From the NCBI GenBank assembly GCA_022009855.1, contig CP091727.1, forward strand, positions 3,162,001-3,226,000: 64,000 nucleotides of DNA, read 5' to 3'. Source of the stretch: Lentisphaeria bacterium. GTDB taxonomy: Bacteria; Verrucomicrobiota; Lentisphaeria; Victivallales; Victivallaceae. Of this stretch, positions 36,480 through 45,518 are shown one piece after another (within the stretch, counting starts at the first letter, position 1; each line of letters begins with the position of its first letter). Under the pieces are notes generated by a model. It was not told the DNA's origin. It searched no databases and saw only the letters and a program-made list of their open reading frames with translations. The translations under genes were made by a program, and so were the position numbers.

Positions 36480-39400
36480 ATGTTTACAAAAGTTCTGATT
36501 GCGAACCGCGGCGAAATCGCATGCCGCATCATCCGCACGCTCCGAAAGATGGGAGTGGGGTCGGTTGCCGTTTATTCGGATCCGGATGCCACCGCCGCCC
36601 ACGTGCTGCTGGCGGATGAGGCGGTGCGGGTCGGTCCTGCCGCCGCCGCGGAGAGCTATTTGAATGTGGAGGCGATTCTGGATGCCGCCCGCCGGACCGG
36701 GGCGCAGGCGATTCACCCCGGCTACGGTTTCCTGAGCGAGAATGCCGCATTCGCCCGGCTCTGTGCGGAAAACGGGATCGAATTCATCGGTCCCACGCCG
36801 GAGCAGCTGGTCGATTTCGGTCTGAAACACAAGGCGCGGGAGCTCGCGGAACGTTGGCAGGTGCCGCTCGTTCCGGGGAGCGGACTTCTGGAAACTCCGG
36901 CGGCGGCGAAGGCGGCCGCCGCGCAAATCGGCTACCCGGTGATGCTCAAGAGCACCGCCGGCGGCGGCGGCATCGGAATGTGCATCTGCCGGAACGACGC
37001 CGAACTCGAAGAGGGGTTTGAACGGATCGGGCGGCTGAGCCGCAACAACTTCAAGGAATCCGGCCTCTTCGTCGAAAAGTACATTGAGCGTGCCCGCCAC
37101 GTCGAGGTGCAGATCTTCGGCGACGGCAAAGGAGGAATTGCGATTCTCGGCGAGCGGGACTGTTCCGTGCAGCGGCGCAATCAGAAGGTGGTCGAAGAGA
37201 CCCCCGCGCCGAATCTGCCGGAGGCGACCCGCCGGGCGCTTCACGATGCGGCCCGCCGTCTCGGCGAGGGGGTCGCCTACCGCTCCGCCGGTACGGTGGA
37301 GTTCATCTACGACAGCGAGGCGGATCGGTTCTATTTTCTCGAAGTCAATACGCGGCTTCAGGTGGAGCATGGCGTGACCGAGGCGGTGTTCGGCATCGAC
37401 CTGGTCGAGTGGATGGTCCGGCTGGCGGCGGGAGAGTTCCCGTTCGAACCCGGCCGTCGGTTTGTTCCGGAAGGGGCGGCGATGGAGTTTCGGGTTTACG
37501 CGGAGGATCCGGGCAAGAATTTCCAACCCTCCAGCGGGCTGGTGACTCAGGCGCTCTTCCCGGCGCAGACCCGGTGCGACACCTGGATCTCCACGGGGAC
37601 GGAGGTCAGCGCCTTCTATGATCCGCTGCTGGCGAAGATCATCGTCAAGGGCGCGGACCGGGCCGAAGTTCTTCGGCTGGCGGAGCGTGCTCTGGCGGAG
37701 ACGAAGATCGCCGGTTTCGAAACCAATCTGCTGCTGCTGCGGGATGTTCTCGCCATGGAGCCGTTCCGGGCGGGAACGGCCGGAACCTGGCTGCTCAAGC
37801 ACTATCACTATGCGGCGCCGACGCTTGAAATTCTCGCGCCGGGTGCGCAGACCACTGTGCAGGATTATCCCGGCCGGCTCGGCTACTGGGCGGTCGGCGT
37901 TCCACCGTCGGGGCCGATGGATGCGTTCAGCTTCCGGCTGGCCAACCGGATTGTCGGGAACGCCTCCGAGGCGCCCGGTCTGGAGATGACGCTTTCGGGC
38001 GCGTCGCTCCGTTTCAACACCGGTGCGGTTTTCGCGCTGACCGGCGGTGACTTCCCTGCGACGCTGAACGGTACTCCGATTCCGCGGAACACGCCGCTGC
38101 GGGCGGAAGCCGGTGATGTGCTGAAGGTCGGCGTGACCCGTTGCGGTCAGCGCTGTTATTTCGCCGTCGCCGGCGGAATTGACGTGCCGCAATATCTCGG
38201 AAGCCGTTCCACCTTCACGCTCGGTCGTTTCGGCGGCCACGGCGGGCGGGCGCTCGCCGCCGGCGATGTGCTCCACATCGGGGAATGGAAGGCGACGGAG
38301 CCGCTGCAACCGTCGCCGGAGGCGCTGCCGAAGATCGGGAACACCTGGAACATCGCGGTTCTCTACGGGCCGCACGGCGCGCCGGACTATTTCACCGATG
38401 AGGACATCGAAGAGTTTTTCCGGGCCGAATGGGAGGTGCATTACAACTCCTCCCGCACCGGTGTCCGCCTGGTCGGCCCCCCGGCCGAAGTGGGCGCGTC
38501 CGGATGGCGGGGAGGCAGGTCTGCACCCCTCCAATCTGCATGACAACGCCTATGCGGTGGGCACGATCGACTTCACTGGCGACATGCCGGTGATTCTGGG
38601 CAAGGATGGTCCGAGTCTCGGCGGGTTCGTCTGCCCGGCGACGATCATCACGGCGGATCTCTGGAAGGTCGGCCAGCTTCGCAGCGGCGACAAGGTGAAG
38701 TTTGTTCCGGTCACGCCGGAGCAGGCGGCCGCGCGCCGGGAGGAGCTCGACGCGCTGCTGCAGAATCCGGACCGGAAGGATCTCGTTCTCCATGAACCGG
38801 TCGGAATCGTACCGAAATCGCCGATTCTGGCGGAGTTCCACCGGGAGGACGTCATGTCGCACATCGTCTGCCGTCAGGATGGCGACGCCTACTTTCTGTT
38901 GGAGTTCGGACCACCGGTCATCGATCTGCGTCTCCGGTTTACCGCGCATGCGTGGATGCTGAAACTCGAAGAGATGCACCTGCCGGCGATTCTGGACATC
39001 ACGCCGGGAATCCGTTCCATACAGATCCATTTCGATCCGGCGAAGATGAAGCAGGAGCAGCTGCTGGAACTGATCGGCACTTTGGCGGAGAAGCTGAAAA
39101 CGGAGACGATCAACTCCGTTCCGACCCGGACGGTCTACCTGCCGCTGAGCTGGGATGATCCCGCGACGCGTCTGGCGATTCAGAAGTACGTCAGCACGGT
39201 GCGGCCGGATGCTCCGTGGTGCTGCCCGAACAACATCGAATTCATCCGGAGAATCAACGGTCTCGATTCGGTCGGAGAGGTCGCGCAGATCGTCTTCGAC
39301 GCGAACTACATCGTAATGGGGCTGGGCGACGTCTATCTCGGCGCTCCGGTGGCGACGCCGCTGGATCCGCGCCGCCGCCTGGTCACGACCAAGTACAATC

Positions 39401-40083
39401 CGGCGCGGACCTGGACCCCGGAAAACGCGGTCGGCATCGGCGGCGCCTACATGTGCGTCTACGGCATGGAGGGGCCCGGCGGATATCAGTTCGTGGGGCG
39501 GACGGTCCAGATGTGGAACCGCTTCAACGTCACGCCGGAATTCGAGGAGGGAAAACCCTATCTGCTCCGGTTCTTCGACCAGGTCCGGTTCTTCCCGGTC
39601 GGTGCGGAGGAACTGCTGGACATCCGGCGCGACTTCATTGCGGGGAAATACCACCTCCGCATCGAGAACAGTGTGTTCGACATCCGCGAGTATGAGAAGT
39701 TTCTGGAGGAGAACGCCGCCTCCATCGAGGCCTTTGAAACCAGGCGGAAGCGGGCGTTTGAAGAGGAGAAGACGCGCTGGATCGCCAACGGCCAGCTCAC
39801 CTTCGAAAGTCACACTGTCGAAGCCGTTGCTCCCGCCGATGAAGCGGTGCTTCGGGACGATGAGAACGGAGTCTATTCTCCGGTTGCCGGCAGTCTCTGG
39901 AAGCTGAACGTCGCCGCGCCCGGCACGAAGGTCCATGCAGGGGAGGTGCTGGCGGTTCTGGAGAGCATGAAGACGGAGATCCCGATCGCGGCGGAGAGCG
40001 ACTGCGAGGTGACCCGCATCTTCTGCTCCGCGGGAATGGAGGTCAAGAGCGGACAATGTCTGTTCGCTGTGAAAGAAAGTTGA
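36480..40083 (+). CDS. Urea/guanidine carboxylase, biotin-dependent (frameshifted)
   Basis: About 1200 residues. Domains in order: biotin carboxylase (1 to about 450; FTKVLIANRGEIACRII, KSTAGGGGIGM, EVNTRLQVEHGVTE), carboxyltransferase of the AHS1/AHS2 type (about 455-1080; TVQDYPGRLGYWAVGVPPSG, GEAGLHPSNLHDNAYAVG, DFTGDMPVILG), and a C-terminal biotinyl domain with Lys about 1164 in LESMKTEIP. It carboxylates urea to allophanate or guanidine to carboxyguanidine. The neighbouring CgdA/CgdB genes favour guanidine. One frame break at about 38478 (six C, five needed) restores GPRPKWARPDGGEAGLHP. No amidase domain is fused, unlike in yeast urea amidolyase. Confidence 0.9.
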
Positions 40084-40087
40084 ACGG

Positions 40088-40142
40088 AGGTCGCCCCGTG
40101 TCCCGGTTCTCCTGCCTTTCGGGGCACGGGGGGCCTCTTTTT
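40088..40142 (+). terminator. Intrinsic terminator or attenuator between carboxylase and allophanate hydrolase genes
   Basis: GAGG-TCG-CCCCGTG (40087-40100) pairs with CACGGGG-GG-CCTC (40125-40137), followed by TTTTT (40138-40142). It starts within six bases of the carboxylase stop. It would end most transcripts there and leave lower expression of the hydrolase genes, or be the site of regulated read-through. Confidence 0.6.
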
Positions 40143-40159
40143 GCGAAGGGGTACAAAGG

Positions 40160-41889
40160 ATGAACAGCGAATTGTCGATTTCCGCACTTCTGCGCTCCTA
40201 CCGGAACGGCACGGAGACGCCGCGCAGGGTCCTGACCGGGCTGCTGCGCGCGTGTGCCGACGCGCCGGCCGGCATCTGGATTTCCCGGATCAGCGAGGCG
40301 CAGCTGGAGGAATTTCTGGCGCGGCTGGAGAAGAGTTCTCCGGAAGCGCTTCCGCTGTACGGCATTCCGTTTGCCGTGAAGGACAACATCGACGTGGCGG
40401 GGCTGCCGACGACGGCGGCCTGCCCGGATTACCTCTATCGGCCGGAACGTTCCGCCCGGGTGGTGGAGCTGCTGGTCGAAGCCGGAGCGGTCCCGCTCGG
40501 CAAGACGAACATGGATCAGTTCGCCACCGGCCTGGTCGGGGTCCGCTCCCCGTACGGGGCGGCGCCGAACCGGCTGGCACCGGGATATGTCTCCGGCGGT
40601 TCGAGCAGCGGTTCCGCGGCGGCGCTGGCCTATGGTCTGTGCAGCTTCTCCTCGGAACCGACACTGCCGGGTCGGGTCGGGTGCCGGCGGCGTTCAATGA
40701 GCTGGTCGGCGTGAAGCCGAGCCGCGGCGTGCTCAGCTGTCGCGGCGTGGTACCGGCGTGCCGTTCGCTCGACTGCGTCTCCCTCTTTGCCCGGAGTCTC
40801 GAAGATGCCGATATTCTGTTGAAGATGACCGCGCAGTTCGATCCGGAGGATGCCTACAGCCGGGTGCTCCCGGAGCGTGCGCCGCTGCCGATCCGCTGGA
40901 AGTTCGGCGTGCCGCGCGACGAGGATCTCGAATTCTTCGGCTGCACGGCGTATCAGGAGGCGTTTCAGCGGGCGGTAACGCGCATGGAGGATGCCGGCGG
41001 GGAAAAGGTGACGATCGACTTTTCGCCGTTCCTCGCGGCCGCGCGGCTGCTCTACGAAGGACCGTGGGTGTTTGAGCGCTATGCGGCGGTCGGGGAGTTT
41101 ATTGAACGTCATCCGGAGTCGGTGCTGCCGGTCATCCGGTCGATCATCACGCCGTCGGCGCCCCCCCATCCGGCGGAGGTGTTCCGGGCGATGTACCGGC
41201 TGCAGGAGTGCCGTGCGGCCGCCGAGGCTCAGTTCGCGGGGGTGGATCTCCTCCTCACGCCGACCGCCGGAACCATCTACCGCATTGAAGAGGTCGAAGC
41301 GGATCCCATCCGGCTCAACAGCAACCTCGGATACTACACCAACTACATGAATCTGCTGGATTTCGCGGCGCTGGCGATTCCCGCGGGGAGGGCGGCTGGA
41401 CTGCCGTTCGGGGTGACGCTGGTGGGGCGGGCGTTCGACGACCGCCTGCTTCTGGAGGCGGCGCGCCGTTTCCGCGGGGCGGAACACTATCCGATCGCCG
41501 TCTGCGGCGCACACCTCGCCGGAATGGCGCTCCATTCTGAACTGGAGGCGCTCGGTGCACGCTTTCTGGGAAGCGCGGAAACCGCTCCCTGCTACCGGAT
41601 GTTCCTGCTGGAGAACGGTCCGCTGCCGAAACCGGCACTGCTGCGCACCGGCGGGAACGGGAGTTCGTTCCATGTGGAGCTCTACGATCTTACGGCAGAA
41701 GCGTTCGCCCGTTTTGTCGCCCGCATTCCACCGCCGCTCGGACTGGGAACGCTGGAGCTGAAGGACGGGCGCCGTGTTTCCGGCTTCATCGGGGAGGCGG
41801 CGGTCGCGGAGTGCGGCCGCGACATCTCGGAGTTTGCCGACTGGCGCGCCTGGGTCGCCGCGCAGGAAAAGGGCGCACGCGGAACCTGA
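40160..41889 (+). CDS. atzF: Allophanate hydrolase (frameshifted)
   Basis: Splits allophanate to ammonia and CO2, the last step after the carboxylase. About 576 residues. The amidase-signature domain shows the catalytic Lys in GIPFAVKDNID, the Ser pair in GYVSGGSSSGSAAALA and LGTDTAGSGRVPAAFNELVG. The C-terminal domain (about residue 455 on) has FLLENGPLPKPALLR and GLGTLELKDGRRVSGFIGE, as in AtzF/TrzF. The frame breaks at about 40650 (CTTCTCCTC, one C short) right at the active-site loop, restoring FSLGTDTAG. ATG 40160 lies 18 bases after the terminator. Confidence 0.92.
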
Positions 41890-41905
41890 AAAGAGGAGCG
41901 GTCAC

Positions 41906-42736
41906 ATGGTTGCCGATTGGCGGAATATGACGCAGGCCGAACTGGACGCGGCGTATGACAACTCCCGTGCGGTCGTTGACAGTCCGCAGATTCTGGCCGG
42001 CTTCGAGGAGCGCAGCCGGGCGCTGGCGGAGCGCCGGCCGGAGTTTCTGGATCTCCGTTACGGGCCGCGGGAGCGGCAGAGGATCGATCTCTTCTCCGCC
42101 GGTTCCGCGGGGAGCCCGTTGCTGGTTTTCATTCACGGCGGGTACTGGCAGATGCGTTGCAAGGAGACCTTCCGTTTTCTGGCGGAGGGGCCGTTGCGGC
42201 ACGGCATATCGGTGGCGCTGCCCGGCTACACGCTCGCTCCTGAGCAGAGTCTTGCCGGAATCCTTGAGGAGATCCGCAGCGCATTGCGCTGGCTGCGGGA
42301 GCACGCCGCCGCGCTCGGGTTCGCCGGCTCCCGGATCGTGGTTTCCGGCTGGTCGGCGGGAGGGCATCTCGCCGCCATGATGGCGGACGAGCCGGGGGTG
42401 ACCGGCGTGTTGGCCATCAGCGGAATTTTCGATCTGGAACCGATTCGCCACAGTTATCTCAATGAAAAGCTCCGCCTTGTTCCAGAGGATGTCGGAGAGT
42501 TGAGCCCTCAATGCCGGCCGCTTTCCGGGCGGCCGCTGATTGCAGTGTGCGGTTCGGCCGAATTGCCGGAGCTGCAGCGGCAGACCTGGGATTTTGCCCG
42601 GCTCCGGGCGGCGGCGAAACTGCCCGGCGGCGCTTTTACCCTCGCCGGACACAACCATTTCACCATTCTCGAGGAACTCGCTTCGCCGGACGGGCTGGCC
42701 TCCTCCCTGCTGCGCATGCTCATTTCGCTCCCGTAA
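41906..42736 (+). CDS. Alpha/beta hydrolase, arylformamidase/esterase-like
   Basis: A 276-residue alpha/beta-hydrolase with the oxyanion motif FIHGGYWQ and the nucleophile elbow VVSGWSAGGHLAAMM, both as in kynurenine formamidase-type and HSL-type esterases. The late His is in LAGHNHFTILEEL. GAGG lies near the start and the gene follows allophanate hydrolase by 16 bases, so it belongs to the nitrogen-scavenging operon. A formamidase-like role on an N-acyl or N-carbamoyl compound would fit, but the substrate is unknown. No frameshift. Confidence 0.78.
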   Translation: MVADWRNMTQAELDAAYDNSRAVVDSPQILAGFEERSRALAERRPEFLDLRYGPRERQRIDLFSAGSAGSPLLVFIHGGYWQMRCKETFRFLAEGPLRHGISVALPGYTLAPEQSLAGILEEIRSALRWLREHAAALGFAGSRIVVSGWSAGGHLAAMMADEPGVTGVLAISGIFDLEPIRHSYLNEKLRLVPEDVGELSPQCRPLSGRPLIAVCGSAELPELQRQTWDFARLRAAAKLPGGAFTLAGHNHFTILEELASPDGLASSLLRMLISLP

Positions 42737-42833
42737 GCCGTTTTCGGGAGCGGAACGAGTTGCCTGACAAAGCTCCACGCGACCGTGGCCGGACTGCGGA
42801 AAGAGAAAAAATCTCTTTTTTCTTGTTTCTCTC

Positions 42834-42861
42834 TTGCGAAAATAAAAAGAGGATGTATAGT
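42834..42861 (+). promoter_or_regulatory. Predicted promoter of the GntR-type regulator
   Basis: TTGCGA (42834-42839), a 16-base spacer and TATAGT (42856-42861) in an AT-rich gap, 46 bases before the start. Confidence 0.5.
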
Positions 42862-42871
42862 CTGTATTAGA

Positions 42872-42891
42872 CTGGTACCCTCTGGTATCCT
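42872..42891. promoter_or_regulatory. Direct repeat CTGGTACCCT / CTGGTATCCT
   Basis: Two ten-base units in tandem with one mismatch, one helical turn apart, placed 10 bases after the -10 box and 16 bases before the regulator start. It looks like an operator for the encoded regulator, which would give negative autoregulation. Confidence 0.45.
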
Positions 42892-42907
42892 TTCAGTAGG
42901 AGAAAAA

Positions 42908-43928
42908 ATGCCGGCATCCAACATTCATGAGTACATCAAGCTGCGTCAGCATTTCATCAATCTGACGTTGCATGCGGATCCGGAAAGCCCGCTGCCTTCG
43001 GAACGCACTCTGGCGGAAACGTTCGGTGTCGCCCGGAAAACGGTCCGGCGGGCGTTGGAGGATATGGTTGCCGGGAACTACCTCATCAAGCGGCCACGGC
43101 GGGGATACTTCGTCAATCCGCTGTCGATGCGGGAGGATGAGCGGCGGCAGAAAATCATCGGCCTGCTGTTTCGGAACGGGATGCATGCGCTCTACAACCG
43201 GGAGGACGCCTGTTTCATGGAGGCGTTCTTCCGGGAAATCCGCCGCCATGACGCCTGTGTGCAGCTGATCATGACTTCAGGCACGGAGATGATTTACAAC
43301 GACATTGTAAACAGCGGCCTCGACGGTCTGGTCTGGCTGGGGGTGCCTCCCGGACATATCGCGGTGTTTGAGCGAATTCACCGGGAAGGGGTTCTGCCGA
43401 TCGTCGGCTTTTTTCGACTGCGTGCCGCCGGAGTGCGGAAATTACATCTACATGGACCACTTCAAGGAGGGGTATCAGAAGACGAAGTTTCTGCTGGATC
43501 GCGGCTGCCGGTCGATCCTTTTTGTAAAATGTCCCGGCGTGGAGCGCAGTCATGACGGATATTTTGCCGCGCTGCGGGAGGCGGGAATCGCTCCGAATCC
43601 GGAGTTGCTCGTCGACGAGGAGCTTCCGCCGGAGCGGCTGTCCGCCCTGTTTCGGGATTGCTCGATCGACGGCGCCGCGGTCCGGTTCAATCAGGCGGAC
43701 CGTATTCGGGAATTCGCCGTCTCCCATGGCATCCGGATCCCTCAGGACCTGCAGCTCATCACCGGCTGCACCAGTTACGACTGGAATCCCACGATGACGG
43801 AAAAGCCGTTTGCCGCCATCGTTTCCCGATTGTTGAACCAACTGTGGAATGAAATGCGGCATACGGATTCCTCGTTGCAGGACTCCTCGCTGCAATGGAA
43901 TATCAGAGTCGGCAATTCAACCAGATAG
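42908..43928 (+). CDS. GntR-type HTH regulator with LacI-like sensor domain (frameshifted)
   Basis: About 339 residues. The N-terminus is a GntR winged helix (LPSERTLAETFGVARKTVRR, ALEDMVAGNYLIKRPRRGYF). The rest resembles a LacI/GalR ligand-binding fold (KIIGLLFRNGM, IVNSGLDGLVWLGVP, LDRGCRSILFVKCPG). This GntR-LacI hybrid architecture is common in Lentisphaerota and usually governs sugar genes. The frame breaks at about 43408 in a T run (six T, five needed), restoring VGFFDCVPPECGNYIYMDH. AGGAG precedes ATG 42908. It precedes a pseudopilin and two secreted proteins, its likely targets. Confidence 0.8.
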
Positions 43929-43940
43929 ACAGGAGGGCGT

Positions 43941-44632
43941 ATGCGACAGGACAGACATTTCACGTTGATTGAATTGTTAATAGTGATTGCAATCATTGCG
44001 ATCCTTGCCTCCCTGCTGCTGCCTGCGTTGAACTCCTCCCGTGCTCGGGCCCGCAGGATCACCTGCGTTTCCAACCTGCGGCAGAATGGGATGATGCTGC
44101 ACGAGTACGCCAGTGAAAATCTGGAATATTGCTCCCCGGTCGATCTCAATTATGAATCTGTGAGTCAGGTTGCGCCGGTCCAGGATCGATTCCGGCCGGA
44201 TAAATTCAAAAAAGCCGACGGGTGCTTTTTTCTGTCCGGGAATCCGGATCGCTCCATTTGAAGATGCCTCGTACATCTCTTCTTACGTTCTGACGCTGGG
44301 GAAAGCGGGGGGGCGATTCAGGAGACCGAGACCGGCGGGCGGGTACCGCGGAAACTGGGGCAGATTGCCGCCGGAAGCGCGGTGATGCTGGAGAAGGTTT
44401 CGCTGCTCCAGTGGGGCACGCTGTGGGGGCCGCATCGGAACTCCTGCTACCCGGATTATACGCCGGGCAGTTATCTGCCGGGAAAGGAACTCTCCGAAAC
44501 GGAACTTAAGACCTTGCCCGGTTACCTCAATCACGGTGGAAAGGATTTGAATGTTCTCTCTTCATCGACGGCCATGTGGAGACAGTCAGCTGGCGACAGC
44601 GTTTCAACAGTAACTGGACGAAGAAACAATAA
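43941..44632 (+). CDS. Type II secretion-like pseudopilin (several frameshifts)
   Basis: The N-terminus HFTLIELLIVIAIIAI is a prepilin cleavage/methylation signal with Glu5 after the leader, followed by SLLLPALNSSRARAR and CVSNLRQNGMMLHEYA, the standard form of the abundant Lentisphaerota/Planctomycetota pseudopilins. About 229 residues when frames at about 44230, 44310 and 44552 are joined; the end NVLFIDGHVETVSWRQRF matches the conserved tail xVLFxDGHVE. Such proteins are often linked to secreted carbohydrate-active genes in this phylum. AGGAGG lies upstream of ATG 43941. Confidence 0.85.
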
Positions 44633-44652
44633 AAAAGGAAGGAATCGTTCTC

Positions 44653-45518
44653 ATGAAGAAGAAACTGATCGTTGCCGGAACCGTGTGGATGCTGGCGCTC
44701 GCCGCGGCGGAACCGATTGCGCTGGATCCTTTTCCGCAGTGGAAGATGCCGCAGGGCTGGAGTGCGACGCCGGAACAGCTGGAGTGCCGCTTTACCGGCT
44801 GGTCCGCAGTTACGATGAATTTGAAGATTCCGAAAGCGGGGATCTGCCGGTTGGAATTCCGGTATCGTACTCCCGGAGGTTCGGGAGCGCCGCTGAAGGT
44901 TCGGATTGACAAGGAGACGGTTGCCGCGTATCCGGCGACGGAGGAGTGGAGTTCCGCCGTGTGTTATTTCCGTGCCGACGGACCTTGTCCCCTGACGCTG
45001 ATCGCGGAAGGGAAGAGCCCCTATACGCTCCAGATTGGAGCCCCCGCCTGGAGCTGCTGGCGGAGGCCGATTGCCGGAAGTTCCGGCTGGATGCCGGGAA
45101 GGGAGTTGCCGGGTTCCGTACCATGAAGGGGAGGCGCACCGGATTGTGCCGACCGATGATCACATCGAAGAGGGCATGGCGTTTCTGAGCCGGGGGAAGG
45201 AGGCGCGCGAACTGCGTTCGGTGGAGCTGCCGGTCCAGCCGGGGCGGAAATATCGGCTGTCCTTCTGGGTCAAAGGCACGCCGGGGGCGTTTTCGCGTCG
45301 GCGTGGACGGCGGCTGGCTTCCCGATACCCGCTACTGGTCGGTTCAACAGACCAAACCGGTTTCGAGCGAGTGGAAGAAGGAGACGCTGGAATTCACTCT
45401 CCCCGCGGTTGACGCGTATCCCGTGTTGAAACGAGGACTGCTGGGATGCCGGTTCTCCATCCCGGCCGGCCAGGAGGAGCTCTGGTTGAAGGACATTGAT
45501 CTGGAAGAACTTCCGTGA
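44653..45518 (+). CDS. Secreted beta-sandwich protein (three frameshifts)
   Basis: About 287 residues with a signal peptide MKKKLIVAGTVWMLALAAAE. The mature part alternates strands (LECRFTGWSAVTMNLKIPK, ICRLEFRYRTPGG, LPVQPGRKYRLSFWVKGTPG, PAGQEELWLKDIDLEEL) and looks like one or two carbohydrate-binding-type modules without a catalytic domain. Frame breaks: about 45040 (C run), 45127 (GGGG, one short) and 45293 (TTTT, one too many). The stop TGA overlaps the next start as TGATG. Function unknown; it may help bind the glycan cut by the next enzyme. Confidence 0.65.

Noticed and set aside
35652..38546. A 964-codon open frame on the minus strand
   Set aside because: Antisense to the carboxylase and DUF1989 genes. 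It has no ribosome site or domain and is rich in Arg and His, as usual for GC-rich shadows.
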